NCBI RefSeq assembly: GCF_001889405.1
Contig: NZ_CP017921.1
Coordinates: forward strand, 1,564,057-1,628,056
Origin: Methanohalophilus halophilus
GTDB lineage: Archaea > Halobacteriota > Methanosarcinia > Methanosarcinales > Methanosarcinaceae
Length of the DNA: 64,000 bases
Direction: 5' to 3'
A program made the position numbers and the translations under genes. The notes beneath the pieces were generated by a model. It did not search any database, had not been told where the DNA came from, and was given only the letters and a program-made list of their open reading frames with translations. The first letter of the stretch is position 1, and each line of letters starts with the position of its first letter. Shown piece after piece: positions 27,612-36,524 of the stretch.

Positions 27612-27964
27612 ATTGGTAAGCAAGCAAAGTGAATTTGCCCTGCTGCCGGGAGATTGCTGTATTAGTATCCTGAAGTGATCGTAGAAGTGTTTTCACTAAT
27701 CCAATAGAAATTTGTTCACCAACCATACATATCCAATGTGGTATATGCTGCCTGATAAATTGATTTGTTATGAACAAAGGCCAGGTTAATATATTTTTGT
27801 TATGTATAAGTAAATATTAGCGGTGTCTCGTAGTTATTGCATTCGGAACAAAACCACAATTTTTCGTAACATTTAGATAGTTAGTTTGCGCAAAGATATT
27901 ACAGATTATTGTTATATTAAAAATAATAAATAAGTTTCATTCAACAAAAAGGAGAGTGCTGGAA

Positions 27965-28561
27965 TTGGTTTCATCTACTATTATACTTGTTTTTTGCCTT
28001 GTGGCGTTTGCAGCCATTCATAGTTTTTTGGCCAGCCTGCCATTCAAACGCCGACTCATGAGGGTTCTGGGTTCCCGGGCAGAAACGCTATATATGCCGG
28101 CATACAGCCTCATTGCAGTTATTACAATTTTGCCTCTTGTCTACCTGCTCTACAAAAATCCGGGTCCCTTTTTATACATTGTGCCTTCTCCGTGGAGGTG
28201 GCTGATGGTGGGGGTACAGCTGGCTGCCGCCTTGGTTGCACCGAGGGCTTTGCGGGATGCTCCACACAGGTTCAAGATTGGTGCCCAGCTGGCTGGTCCC
28301 AATAATAATTCTGAATCCCTGAATATCCAGGGTATATACCGGTGGGTGAGGGATCCTTTCCTGCTTACAGGATTGATTATCATCTGGTTTACTCCATTCA
28401 TGACATTAAACCTGCTTGTGATATACCTGCTGGCGAGCATATACCTGTACCTGGGGTCGCTGCACTGGGAAACAAGGCTGGTAGCACAGTTTGGTGATGA
28501 ATACAGGAAGTATCAACAACGGGTACACAGGATTATTCCCGGCAAAAGTGAATATTACTGA
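27965..28561 (+). CDS. NnrU/isoprenylcysteine methyltransferase-like membrane protein
   Basis: About 198 residues with five to six transmembrane segments and the C-terminal signature IYRWVRDPFLLTGL ... YLYLGSLHWETRLVAQFGDEYRKYQQRV split over the last two helices. This is the SAM-binding ICMT-like (NnrU/MddA) fold: the R-x-P-x-Y-like loop is RDPF here and the E-x2-L...G-x-EY-x2-Y motif is intact. Family members methylate lipids, thiols or prenylcysteine; others are NnrU proteins of unknown role. The TTG at 27965 is preferred because GGAG lies 10 nt before it, while the GTG at 27956 touches the GGAG. Confidence 0.75.
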   Translation: MVSSTIILVFCLVAFAAIHSFLASLPFKRRLMRVLGSRAETLYMPAYSLIAVITILPLVYLLYKNPGPFLYIVPSPWRWLMVGVQLAAALVAPRALRDAPHRFKIGAQLAGPNNNSESLNIQGIYRWVRDPFLLTGLIIIWFTPFMTLNLLVIYLLASIYLYLGSLHWETRLVAQFGDEYRKYQQRVHRIIPGKSEYY

Positions 28562-28636
28562 ATATCCTGCTTACGGGGTAAGTACAGAAGAAGGTACAGG
28601 TACTTTTGCCTCTCTTCTTTGCTGCCTAAATCATCA

Positions 28637-29047
28637 TTATTTCCCCGGTTTCTGAGGCAGGTTTAAATAGTTTTCAACTGCCCGGGATCCAAAGTAGAAT
28701 ACAACAACAATTCCTACAAGGTAGGTGAAATGAGCGATAATGGTTTTGGCTAACTCTGTATCTGAGATACCTATATCCGTTAATGTAAGCAGTGATACAA
28801 GTGAAAAATAGACCACAATGAAAGCTCCTGTCATTGCTTTCCTGACTTCCCCTTTATCGAAGTCTGTGGATTTGGAAAGGTGGTTGATCAACATCAATGT
28901 TCCCAGAAAAGTTATTATTCCTGTACTGGCTACCGCCCAGCCTATGTGATCTGGCCTGATTGTCCCGAGATAAAGTACAAGGATATCAAGAAACCCCACT
29001 ATTATAGCCATCATGAATGCTGTCTTGCGCTTGTTTTCTTCAGACAT
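28637..29047 (-). CDS. Four-helix membrane protein of unknown function
   Basis: A 136-residue protein with four predicted transmembrane helices (AFMMAIIVGFLDILVLYLG, WAVASTGIITFLGTLMLI, AMTGAFIVVYFSLVSLLTL, IIAHFTYLVGIVVVFYFGS) and short charged loops. No family is recognised. It ends convergent with the NnrU-like gene. The 500-base gap to the right contains RNA element G and its promoter. Confidence 0.65.
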   Translation of the reverse strand: MSEENKRKTAFMMAIIVGFLDILVLYLGTIRPDHIGWAVASTGIITFLGTLMLINHLSKSTDFDKGEVRKAMTGAFIVVYFSLVSLLTLTDIGISDTELAKTIIAHFTYLVGIVVVFYFGSRAVENYLNLPQKPGK

Positions 29048-29287
29048 TTCTATGTTCCTTTAAGAATTTATAAGTGCAGTCATTAATAACACCATTGTAT
29101 TTGTTTAAAAAATAATTCTATGCCAGTCTCATTATGAATTAGTTAAGATGTGTGTGTTATAATATTACTGTTTTTATGATATTTTTGTATGCATTTATGT
29201 ACAATGCTTTAGCTAGATGCCTTTAATCATTATTAAGGTTAGAAATCAGGGCAAAACATGTATATACGGCGAAAACCCATTCTTTGT

Positions 29288-29348
29288 TGATGAGCGGGTA
29301 ATTACCTTTTTTTGTACCCCCACTCCCCAGCCCGCTCATACCACCCAT
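29288..29348 (-). ncRNA. Structured RNA element, type II copy G
   Basis: On the minus strand TGAGCGGG and CCCGCTCA form the closing stem. Inside is GGGGAGTGGGGGTAC followed by an A-run and GGTAATTA. GGGTGGTA precedes the stem. The element is matched by copy H at 49.8 kb in stem, G-box and upstream promoter, while the remaining sequence differs. No gene accounts for it. Confidence 0.65.
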
Positions 29349-29390
29349 TATTAAGCAGGTCTGATTAAGATTAATGTAGTTGAGTATTAC

Positions 29391-29413
29391 ATATATACTC
29401 TTTGTTTCGAAAT
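29391..29413 (-). promoter_or_regulatory. Promoter shared by RNA elements G and H
   Basis: On the minus strand the stretch reads TTCGAAACAAAGAGTATATA, a BRE-like purine run followed by a TATA box. The same 19-20 bases occur upstream of element H (49897-49917), though the sequences around them are unrelated. That identity argues for a selected promoter. Confidence 0.65.
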
Positions 29414-29568
29414 GTTAAACCGGCTTTAAAATTTCATGCTTTGGATTATAAATATCGCTTAGATTATTGTGTAAAATAAATCCTCTATTTACAGAATTCA
29501 ATTGTAAAATTCTAAAAAGAAGAAAAAGGAGGGTTTGTCCCTTTCCTGTGATCAATCACGAAAAAATT

Positions 29569-29985
29569 TCAGGCCCATCCGATTTGCTGGAGGGTAATTG
29601 TATCGTTCCAGATCTTTGTCATGTGTTTGATTAAATCCCCTTCGAATTGCATCAGATAGGCATAGTCGGCTGCAGCAGTCTTACCGGTTGGTGGCACAGG
29701 ACCTCCAGGACCTGTCTGTGTACCATGAAATACTGCACATGCTGCAACGCTGTTCCTTTCCTCATCCTCTGCAAAGAAAAGCAGTTCATAGTGACCGTCC
29801 GGTATTGGAGTCAGTAAGTCCCTCATCCAGTTGGTGTATCCTTCCACAGTGGTTATTCCGTCCAGTGCTGCTGCCTGGGCAGAAAATGTTGCCTCAGGAT
29901 GACAATACTGTTTGCATTCTTCCCATCCCTTCCCCGTTTCACATGCTTCGTAAAACTTTCTTGCAGTTTCTAACATTTCACTCAT
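29569..29985 (-). CDS. SnoaL-like (NTF2-fold) protein
   Basis: A 138-residue protein of the SnoaL/ester-cyclase type: helix ARKFYEACETGKGWEECKQY, then CHPEATFSAQ, a loop, and beta strands ending in GDLIKHMTKIWND. The NTF2-like cone fold binds small molecules; activities range from polyketide cyclases to isomerases, and most members are uncharacterised. A GGGAGGTTGAAAG ribosome site precedes the ATG at 29985. Confidence 0.82.
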   Translation of the reverse strand: MSEMLETARKFYEACETGKGWEECKQYCHPEATFSAQAAALDGITTVEGYTNWMRDLLTPIPDGHYELLFFAEDEERNSVAACAVFHGTQTGPGGPVPPTGKTAAADYAYLMQFEGDLIKHMTKIWNDTITLQQIGWA

Positions 29986-30327
29986 CTTTCAACCTCCCTT
30001 TACCCATCACATTTATTGTAACGAGCTTGACACATTTAAGCATAATACTTTTTAGGGTTATTTTATATGTAATTTTCTAACAGTTGACTCTTGTATCATA
30101 TTTATAAAAGATATGAATCTAATGCAATAGTAGTTTTGAAACAGGTCTTAAAATAAAGAATGTGTATCTGCTATGGCTAAAAACCGGCAGAATGGTTTCG
30201 ATTTTACTGGCATGCAGGATCTTGATTTATTGTTTTGCTACAGGTGTAAATCGATTCTCTTTCCTTTGAAAAATAGCTATTATTTTCACCCGCTTTACTA
30301 TGGTTTTATCTAGTAAAGGATACAAAA

Positions 30328-30846
30328 GTGATTTTGGAATTTAAGGTGGATGATAGTTTGGAAATTATAAAGGAACCCGTGATAACAGAATTAGACGAAA
30401 GGAATGTAGCATGCGTTTCGTTTGTTGGCAACTATGTAGGAGATGCCAGTGTCTTTGAAGAATTGTTTGGTAAACTTTTTAGCTGGGCAGGTCCTAAACA
30501 ATTGATGGGACCGGATACTCTTTTGATGTCTGCCTACTATGATGACCCCGCTGTTACCCCGCCGGAAGAACTTAAGGTAGACGTGTGCATGACCATTGAG
30601 GATGACGTTGAAGTTGAAGGGGAAATCAAAAAGAAAAAACTTCCCGGAGGAAAGTATGTGGTAATGCGTGTGGAGCTGGCAGGAGCAGAAGAATACGGTC
30701 CTGTATGGGAGAAGATTGTTGGGTGGGTGATGCAGAAGAACTTTGAAATTGATATATCCAGAGCAAGTTATGAGATATATCTCAACTCTCCCGAAGAACA
30801 TCCTCAAGGACACCATATCCTTGATATATGCATGGCTGTGAAGTGA
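30328..30846 (+). CDS. GyrI-like small-molecule-binding protein
   Basis: A 172-residue stand-alone GyrI-like/AraC effector-binding domain. It has duplicated beta-alpha-beta-beta halves, with VACVSFVGNYVGDASVFEE, GPKQLMGPDTLLMSAYYDD, KLPGGKYVVMRVEL and SRASYEIYLNSPEEHPQG. Such domains bind amphipathic drugs or act as hydrolases on cyclic cations. No DNA-binding domain is attached. The GTG start has an AAAGG site 8 nt upstream. Confidence 0.85.
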   Translation: MILEFKVDDSLEIIKEPVITELDERNVACVSFVGNYVGDASVFEELFGKLFSWAGPKQLMGPDTLLMSAYYDDPAVTPPEELKVDVCMTIEDDVEVEGEIKKKKLPGGKYVVMRVELAGAEEYGPVWEKIVGWVMQKNFEIDISRASYEIYLNSPEEHPQGHHILDICMAVK

Positions 30847-30907
30847 ATAATATTGTGAGGCATTTATGGCTTTATAAATACCTCTTAAAATGGGAATTAT
30901 GAGGTTT

Positions 30908-30985
30908 GAAGGAGAAATTGGGTTTTAGCATTTTTATCATAACATGAAACAGAATGCAAATGCTGTTAAGCCTTTTAATTTGAAT
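30908..30985 (+). pseudogene. Cas1 C-terminal remnant (relic 1)
   Basis: The DNA here corresponds to the tail of the Cas1-like genes at 52-54.9 kb. The GAAATTGGGTTTTAGC stretch matches the KKLGF...S segment, and AACATGAAACAGAATGC (MKQNA) followed by GTTAAGCCTTTTAATTTGAA (VKPFNLN) matches the end. It is frame-broken and very short. It lies between the GyrI-like gene and the ferric reductase-like gene. Confidence 0.6.
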
Positions 30986-31012
30986 ATTTTATTGTTTGTA
31001 CCACGTTACAGT

Positions 31013-31597
31013 TCACATACTCTTTCGGGGATTTATGATGTGCTTGTGTACAAAAATTGCTGCGATTACCAGGGCCATACAAACCCAGAGTAACTGCATA
31101 ATACCGGAATTCAGGTCTGTTCCAATTAACCAGGAATGAATAAAGATCAGCAAAAAGGCCGGATAGTTCAAGTAGTGGATTTTTTTCCACTTACGGATAA
31201 AATGTTTCCTGTAGACACCTGCTGCCACTGCTATTATAATTAGATAGAAAGCCGGCCTGCCTGCAAGTTCCAGAAACTCCATTAACGGATAGAAAACAGG
31301 AATAAAGATCGATATGCTTTGTTTCTCAAATGCAAATGCAATTGGATGAAGCAGCATCAATGAAATCCCAAGACGTGCAAGATGATGATGAACCCTGATA
31401 AAACCCTGCCCGAACACCTTTTTCATCTGTTTCATGTATTCAGAGGACAGGATTGCCAGAAAGATGAAATAATATGCAAAAAGACCTGCCGCTCTGTCTA
31501 TCATTTCGAGAGGCTTATCAATTGCCTGTAAAAGAATGTATGCAATTATTGCCGCAATGAACGTTACCAGAAATATTAACTGCCAGCGTTTTTCCAT
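31013..31597 (-). CDS. Ferric reductase-like haem b membrane protein
   Basis: A 194-residue membrane protein with six hydrophobic helices and the conserved histidines of the ferric reductase-like transmembrane domain: FIRVHHHLARLG and MLLHPIAFAF in the first pair, and KWKKIHYLNYPAFLLIFIHS in the second. The paired histidines 13-14 residues apart should hold two b-type haems. No FAD/NAD domain is present, so it resembles the MsrQ/YedZ-like electron-transfer class. Its electron donor and acceptor are not encoded next to it. Confidence 0.82.
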   Translation of the reverse strand: MEKRWQLIFLVTFIAAIIAYILLQAIDKPLEMIDRAAGLFAYYFIFLAILSSEYMKQMKKVFGQGFIRVHHHLARLGISLMLLHPIAFAFEKQSISIFIPVFYPLMEFLELAGRPAFYLIIIAVAAGVYRKHFIRKWKKIHYLNYPAFLLIFIHSWLIGTDLNSGIMQLLWVCMALVIAAIFVHKHIINPRKSM

Positions 31598-31689
31598 TCA
31601 GGATTCCTCTTATAGTTCTACACCTTATTTTGTATAAAGTTAATGTTATGCTCAATTATGAGTATGTTTTACCTGTGGTGGAATAAGTG

Positions 31690-31872
31690 AAGGTATTAAT
31701 GTTGATGATCCTGATGTTCATGTAGGTTTTTTTTGCGGAAGCCTGATTTATTGTTTAGTTTACAATTCTGAATCTGATTGACAGGGGAGAGTCAGAGGAG
31801 TTGATCAGAAGACCTTCAATATGTCTTATTCTGCAATGAAAGAAAATAAGATCCTCTAAGGGTAGTTTGCGC
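31690..31872 (+). pseudogene. Internally deleted Cas1 remnant (relic 2)
   Basis: DNA segments matching the Cas1 copy at 54.3-54.9 kb occur in the same order but with deletions and frame breaks. GATGTTCATGTAGGTTT (DVHVGF) comes first, then ACAATTCTGAATCTGATTGA (the LNLIE stretch), then GAGGAGTTGA...CAGAAGA, then ATGTCTTATTCTG (MSYS) and GGGTAGTTTGC (the GTLH region). It is non-coding now. It sits between two minus-strand membrane protein genes. Confidence 0.7.
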
Positions 31873-31916
31873 TAAATGAAAATCAGGTTATTTGAAGAAA
31901 AAAAAGAAAGAGGGTT

Positions 31917-32837
31917 TTACTTCTTTTGCTTTGTGTATTCCACAAGAGCGTCCTTTACACCCCACTTAAAGGCTACTACTACAGCAATACCCCATCCCAA
32001 TGGTTCCAGGAATGTATATAGAATACCTGTGTCCACAAGCATGGTATCCAGTGCAATGAGGACTACTACCAGAAACAAAAATCCTCTAAGCAATGGAGTA
32101 ATGACCTCGGCCCCCTCTACATCCATCTCCCGGATAGTGGCCTTTATGTAATCCATAAGGAAATCCACGGATAGCAAGCCGAGAGCGAGAATTACGACTC
32201 CCAGTAACAATCTTGGAATATATGCTGTCACAGCAACCAGGAAATCAGTAATCAATTCCAGCTGCAAGATGTTGGCTGCGGCTGCAATGAAAAACAGGTA
32301 ACCAAATAATTTTATAACTCCGGCGATTATTGTCGAGGGTTTCATATTTGATGCTTTTATAGGTCCTCCTGCGGGTCCCTGTTCAAGTTTTTCATCCACG
32401 CCTGTTGCTGAAAGTATCGTTGCAGTTGTGCGAGCAACAAAATCAACGATTATGAGACCGATTACAAGTACTATGGCTGCTGCTATAACCAGAGGCACAT
32501 AAGCAAGTAACAAGGTTATGAAATCTGCTACTACACCTATCTCCAAATAATCAATAATTATTGCTGCAAATATAATGTATACGAACCATTTAATTAAAGC
32601 GCCGAAAAAATCTTTTGTTGTAATTTCAGCTCTTTGCAGCATATTTCCTATAAATGTGTTATCAACCGTATTATCCAAACCGGTTTTCTCAATCAACTTC
32701 GCACCTATTTTTCCCAGTGTTCTGCCTGCTATCCAGCCAATTAGTACAAAGATAATTACGGCAATTATTTCAGGAATGTAAGAAAAGGCATCCCCTATAG
32801 CCGTGTATAGACTCTCCGTTAGACTTGTTTCCACCAT
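31917..32837 (-). CDS. Mechanosensitive channel-related TM-helix repeat protein
   Basis: A 306-residue membrane protein made of repeated pairs of helices with glycine-rich stretches (IIAVIIFVLIGWIAGRTLGK, LVIAAAIVLVIGLIIVDFVAR, LLGVVILALGLLSVDFLMDY). This is the conserved TM-helix repeat found in small-conductance mechanosensitive channel-like proteins. The MscS beta domain is absent. A GGAGTGGTATAA ribosome site precedes the ATG. The function is likely membrane tension- or ion-related, but not proven. Confidence 0.8.
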   Translation of the reverse strand: MVETSLTESLYTAIGDAFSYIPEIIAVIIFVLIGWIAGRTLGKIGAKLIEKTGLDNTVDNTFIGNMLQRAEITTKDFFGALIKWFVYIIFAAIIIDYLEIGVVADFITLLLAYVPLVIAAAIVLVIGLIIVDFVARTTATILSATGVDEKLEQGPAGGPIKASNMKPSTIIAGVIKLFGYLFFIAAAANILQLELITDFLVAVTAYIPRLLLGVVILALGLLSVDFLMDYIKATIREMDVEGAEVITPLLRGFLFLVVVLIALDTMLVDTGILYTFLEPLGWGIAVVVAFKWGVKDALVEYTKQKK

Positions 32838-33007
32838 TTATACCACTCCTGATCTGTCAGATACTTTATGATATCTTTCAGATTCGTTTCGTTAGTTAAG
32901 CATAGTCAATTGGTATATATCAATATGCCGAACTTTTCGAAAAAATTTAAATATATATAAACCCTAATTACAAGAAGATACAATCAAAAATGCCACGTTC
33001 ACGTTTT

Positions 33008-33052
33008 TGGAGTATGGGGTTATGACAGGATAAAAAAATGCAACCCTTATTA
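33008..33052 (+). repeat. Short repeat family J, partial copy 1
   Basis: GGGGTTATGACAGGATAAAAAAATGCAACCCTT-like sequence matches the 3' half of the J repeats at 50.0, 56.6 and 60.0 kb: GGGTTAT, then AAAAATGCAACCCTT. The upstream CCTATA arm is missing. It lies in the gap between the channel-like gene and the peroxiredoxin gene, where a TATA-rich tract (32945-32960) also occurs. Confidence 0.45.
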
Positions 33053-33137
33053 TAAATAGATAAAATAAAAATTGTAAAAACCTAAATATACAGCTACCAA
33101 CTGAATATAAGAATGATCAGACAAATGGGGTGTTATT

Positions 33138-33884
33138 GTGGAACAAAATGAATGTATGACTACCAGAATTCCAATGATGGGGGAAGTTACTCCTTTTTTC
33201 AGGGCCCGTACCACACATGGAGAAGTGAATTTTCCAAAAGATTACGAAGGTAAATGGGTAATTTTTTTCAGCCATCCGGGAGACTTTACACCTGTATGCA
33301 CCACCGAGTTCATGGTGTTTGCAAAGATGCAGGAAGAATTCAGGCAGCTAAATACTGAACTTCTTGGCCTGTCAGTTGACAGTGTCCATTCACATATTTC
33401 CTGGTTACGCTCGATAAAGGAAAAGGTGGAATTCAACGGTATCTCGGGCATAGATGTGGAATTTCCTATAGTCGAAGACAATGGGTTGTCAATAGTTAAA
33501 AAATATGGTTTGCTCCAGCCTTCTGAGAACAAAAGATATATGCGCTATATGCAGGATATTCAGGCAAGCAAGGCAACTGATGATAACGAAATCATGAATA
33601 CCCAACCGGTGAGGGGAATATTCATAATCGACCCGCAATCACGCATCCGGTATATGGCCTTTTATCCACTTTCCAATGGCAGAAACCTTGATGAAATAAA
33701 ACGTATCCTGCAGGCGATCCAGAAAACGGATTCAGAAAAAATACACACTCCTGTTAACTGGAATCCCGGTGATGACGTCATAGAACCTACTCCTCTTTCC
33801 TATGAAGATGCAAAGAATCGCATGGAAGATAAGGAATTGAAATGTTCCGACTGGTACATTTGTCTTAAGAAAGATAAACCTTGA
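33138..33884 (+). CDS. Prx6-type peroxiredoxin
   Basis: A 248-residue thiol peroxidase of the 1-Cys/Prx6 archaeal group. The peroxidatic Cys54 lies in HPGDFTPVCTTEF. The long C-terminal arm ends in KCSDWYICLKK with Cys236 and Cys242, the spacing seen in decameric archaeal peroxiredoxins, where these cysteines help resolve the disulfide. It reduces H2O2 and organic peroxides in the cytoplasm. The GTG start follows GGGGTG with 5 nt spacing. It is monocistronic. Confidence 0.95.
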   Translation: MEQNECMTTRIPMMGEVTPFFRARTTHGEVNFPKDYEGKWVIFFSHPGDFTPVCTTEFMVFAKMQEEFRQLNTELLGLSVDSVHSHISWLRSIKEKVEFNGISGIDVEFPIVEDNGLSIVKKYGLLQPSENKRYMRYMQDIQASKATDDNEIMNTQPVRGIFIIDPQSRIRYMAFYPLSNGRNLDEIKRILQAIQKTDSEKIHTPVNWNPGDDVIEPTPLSYEDAKNRMEDKELKCSDWYICLKKDKP

Positions 33885-33895
33885 TTTTTTGAGCA

Positions 33896-33952
33896 TTATA
33901 ACCTTGCTGTGTAGTGCGGGGTTATAGGTAGATTGTAAAAACACAACCTTTA
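33896..33952 (+). repeat. Short repeat family J, copy 2
   Basis: TATAACC and GGTTATA form a stem around GTAGTGCGG, followed by GGTAGATTGTAAAAACACAACCTTT. It matches the layout of the other J copies (stem, TAG-A-TTG, A-run, CAACC). It directly follows the peroxiredoxin stop codon and could act as its 3' end, although other copies are not placed behind genes in the same way. Confidence 0.5.
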
Positions 33953-33955
33953 ATG

Positions 33956-34024
33956 ATGAAGCTGGCAACGATCAGACATGAACTCGACCCACTTGCAGGC
34001 AGGATAAGTGAACTCAAAAAATAA
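33956..34024 (+). pseudogene. Fragment related to the coiled-coil peptide at 52.0 kb
   Basis: A 22-residue frame ending LDPLAGRISELKK resembles the start of the 55-residue coiled-coil protein on the minus strand at 52027-52194 (FDSLANRISELEEKN). It is too short to assign and is probably a broken copy. Confidence 0.35.
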
Positions 34025-34121
34025 GTTCTGCTGATTGTTAATACTGAAGAATTGGATAACAAAATTCAGAACCATTCGTTCTTTTCATTATATCCCGTAT
34101 CAAAACATCTATTATAGTATA

Positions 34122-34227
34122 GTGATGGGTAAGATATCTATATGTAGATAGAAAAGACATGTGTCGCCCACTTACCACCAAATCGGTTTACCACGACGAA
34201 GGTTTGTTTTTTGTACTTACCCATCAC
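34122..34227 (-). ncRNA. Structured RNA element, type II copy F
   Basis: A perfect 12-bp closing stem (GTGATGGGTAAG with CTTACCCATCAC) encloses about 80 nt. On the minus strand the interior has a GGTTTACC-type segment, the box TTTGGTGGTAAGTGGGCGA and a small hairpin TATCTACATATAGATA. A TATA-like TGTATATAC lies about 25-30 nt upstream in minus sense. It corresponds to element E at 9.5 kb. The remaining gap to 34439 shows only AT-rich promoter sequence for the next gene. Confidence 0.65.
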
Positions 34228-34439
34228 ACTAAATTTAATTTTAGCAAAAACCAGTATATACAAACTGTAATACTGTAAAAATCACCTCTTACATATGTTT
34301 ATGTAAAAGTCAGATTTTAGAAACAACTGTTCTAACTGCAGATTCTTTGTACTATATAACATATTTCCACCCAACTAATCAGTAGACTACACATTTCTTC
34401 ATAATGTGGGATGGTACTAAATTTCTGGGGGTAATTTGA

Positions 34440-35690
34440 ATGTGGATAAAAGCGTATATGACAATCGCAGCAGTTTTGTTTCTCATGCTATCAGGAATAG
34501 CATCTGCAGATGAGCAGGTATCGAAAAACTACGGTAATGTAACTCTGGATGCTCCCTATGAAGCTACACATTGGGATGACGTTTGGAACTTGACGCAGGG
34601 CAACTTGACACTTTCCTATACCATTGATATGAACGGTCTCAATCAACCGGGAAATTGGTCTACATTTCAGCCGTGGCAAACTTGGTACACCGAAGTTGGA
34701 CTTCGTGGGGAAGGGGCACCTGATTTCAACCCCGGGCCCTTTAATACGTATCAGGGCAAATGCGGAGGTTGGATGGTATCTGACAGCGATACATGGACTG
34801 ACAGCGATGGGTTTACTGAAAACGGTGATTTACCAAATGAAACGCAGGATTTGGATGATAAACATGCACTTCAGGCTTCCGGTGGAAGAGGCGAAGGGGA
34901 CTATGATGTTTTAGGTGATAACTGGAATGAAGTCCTGACACCATTTGGAAGCGGAGACAATTTTGGAATATGGTTTGATCGAGATGGTGTAGATCAATGG
35001 CAAGCGGAATCGTGGGGAAATAAAGGCCCTGGTGGCGTAGGTAGTGGAGATGGACTTAGGTATAATACCAGTGGAGTTTACGATATAGTCATAACCTATT
35101 ATTCGATTGACAATGGTCTGGGTGTTATGTTTGCCACTGTCAATGGCTATTCTCAGGGTTTCTATGTATCAGGGGATGACGATGAACCAACAAACTATCC
35201 AGCGGGTTTGAGTTTCAAGGGTGATATGCAACACATGCAGGTTTTTGCCGGTCTTTGGTCTCCTTCTGATCCCGAAGGCCACGACTATGGGAATGCAAAT
35301 CTGAGTAATATAACGGTTACAGGGTATCTTGGTGAATCCGGCCCACTTGTAGCTGACTTTTCATGGTACAGAATTAATGACACTACTGTCCAATTCAACG
35401 ATGCTACATATGGAGGAATGGCGCCATACACTTATGAATGGAATTTTGGAGATGGAAATAATTCTACTGAACAGAATCCAATTCATGAATTCCCTGATGA
35501 TGGGGGATACAGTGTAACCTTAACTGTGGATCCATACAGATGTGTGCCGGACAGTGTAACCAAGAAAATAACAAAACCTTTTGAACCTAATCCACAACCC
35601 AACTTCGATGTGCCGACTGCGAACCCCCTGTTGATTATTGGAATGCTGGGACTTGCGGTTGTACTTGTGTTGAGGAGAGAAAAGGATTAA
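34440..35690 (+). CDS. Secreted PKD-domain surface protein with VPxxxP-type sorting tail
   Basis: A 416-residue exported protein. A signal peptide (1-23, ending GIASA) is followed by a large Trp/Gly/Asp-rich domain (25-300) that may be carbohydrate-binding. A PKD domain comes next (about 305-380, with YEWNFGDGNNSTEQNPIHEF), then a Pro linker. The C-terminal tail is VPTANP, a hydrophobic helix and RREKD. That tripartite end is the type recognised by archaeosortases, so the protein is probably trimmed and anchored to the cell surface. The ATG follows GGGGGTAATTTGA. Three more proteins in the window share the same tail. Confidence 0.82.
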   Translation: MWIKAYMTIAAVLFLMLSGIASADEQVSKNYGNVTLDAPYEATHWDDVWNLTQGNLTLSYTIDMNGLNQPGNWSTFQPWQTWYTEVGLRGEGAPDFNPGPFNTYQGKCGGWMVSDSDTWTDSDGFTENGDLPNETQDLDDKHALQASGGRGEGDYDVLGDNWNEVLTPFGSGDNFGIWFDRDGVDQWQAESWGNKGPGGVGSGDGLRYNTSGVYDIVITYYSIDNGLGVMFATVNGYSQGFYVSGDDDEPTNYPAGLSFKGDMQHMQVFAGLWSPSDPEGHDYGNANLSNITVTGYLGESGPLVADFSWYRINDTTVQFNDATYGGMAPYTYEWNFGDGNNSTEQNPIHEFPDDGGYSVTLTVDPYRCVPDSVTKKITKPFEPNPQPNFDVPTANPLLIIGMLGLAVVLVLRREKD

Positions 35691-35944
35691 TTGAAGGAAG
35701 TTTAATCGGCTTCCTCTTATTTGTATAAATAAAAGTTTGTTATTTAATTTATTTAAAAAATTTAATATTTATTAATAGAAAAAGTTATTAATTTATTAAA
35801 ACAGATTGCATTCACTTTGACTTACCCATCACAATCAACCAAACAATAATTATAAATTTCCAAAAGACATTATAAATTATTTATTGTATTTGGCTTTTAA
35901 AGAAAGCTTAAGCCTGGATTAATTGCAATGTTCTTATATGACTT

Positions 35945-36130
35945 GTTTTAAGAAATTGGATGCCTCAATTGAGTTCAATCTTCTGGTATTGCATTTTGAG
36001 ACAAATATTTCTTTCATTTGGAATCTGATTGAAGGGATGATCCAGAGCAATAAAGGCACAAGACCCTTGCTATGTCTTATTCTGAATGGAAGAAAGGGGA
36101 TCCTCCAGGGGCAGTTTGCCGTTGATTTTT
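35945..36130 (+). pseudogene. Degenerate Cas1 remnant (relic 3)
   Basis: AGTTCAATCTTCTGGTATTG matches the WSSILLL coding stretch of the Cas1 copy at 54.6 kb, and ATGTCTTATTCTGAATGGAA matches MSYSEWK, followed by GGATCC...GGGGCAGTTTGCC where the KGTLH codons would be. The order is right, but intervening pieces are lost and the frame is broken. It occupies most of the 35691-36213 gap. Confidence 0.6.
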
Positions 36131-36213
36131 TGACGAAAAAATACTTATCTTTGAAACCCATGCTTTATAATAGGTGAAGAAAATCACCTTTTGTACAAAG
36201 TGGGGTTATAAGA

Positions 36214-36411
36214 ATGAAACAGGAATTTATAGAAAAGTACTATATGGACAAAGAAGTTACGATTGATATTGGGGGAAAAGATCTGTATAAAGGAATAGCT
36301 GCTGAATGTGCCGATGGTATACTCAGCCTCAAGTGGACAAAAGGAGGCGAGGAATACACTCACATAGATATCGCTGAAATCAAAGCAATCTGGAAAACAA
36401 AAGATAAATAA
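36214..36411 (+). CDS. Small SH3/Sm-like protein (MM0924-type)
   Basis: A 65-residue protein predicted to form a small beta barrel: KEVTIDIGGKDLYKGIAAEC, ADGILSLKWTKGGEEYTHID, IAEIKAIWKTKDK. It resembles a short family conserved among Methanosarcina species (MM0924-like), of unknown function. GGGGTTATAAGA upstream is an adequate ribosome site. It is flanked by Cas1 relics on both sides. Confidence 0.7.
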   Translation: MKQEFIEKYYMDKEVTIDIGGKDLYKGIAAECADGILSLKWTKGGEEYTHIDIAEIKAIWKTKDK

Positions 36412-36524
36412 ATTTGCTTTGTGAAAGCATATCAACCAGACTCTGCATTCCCGTGGAATAAAAGAGTCTTATATAATCTATATTTTTCTTTTTTTGCTAT
36501 CCATAGAAACTTTATTTTTGATTT

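Noticed and set aside
36172-36189. Small palindrome AGGTGA/TCACCT
   Set aside because: Only six pairs, present once, and not placed consistently before or after a gene.
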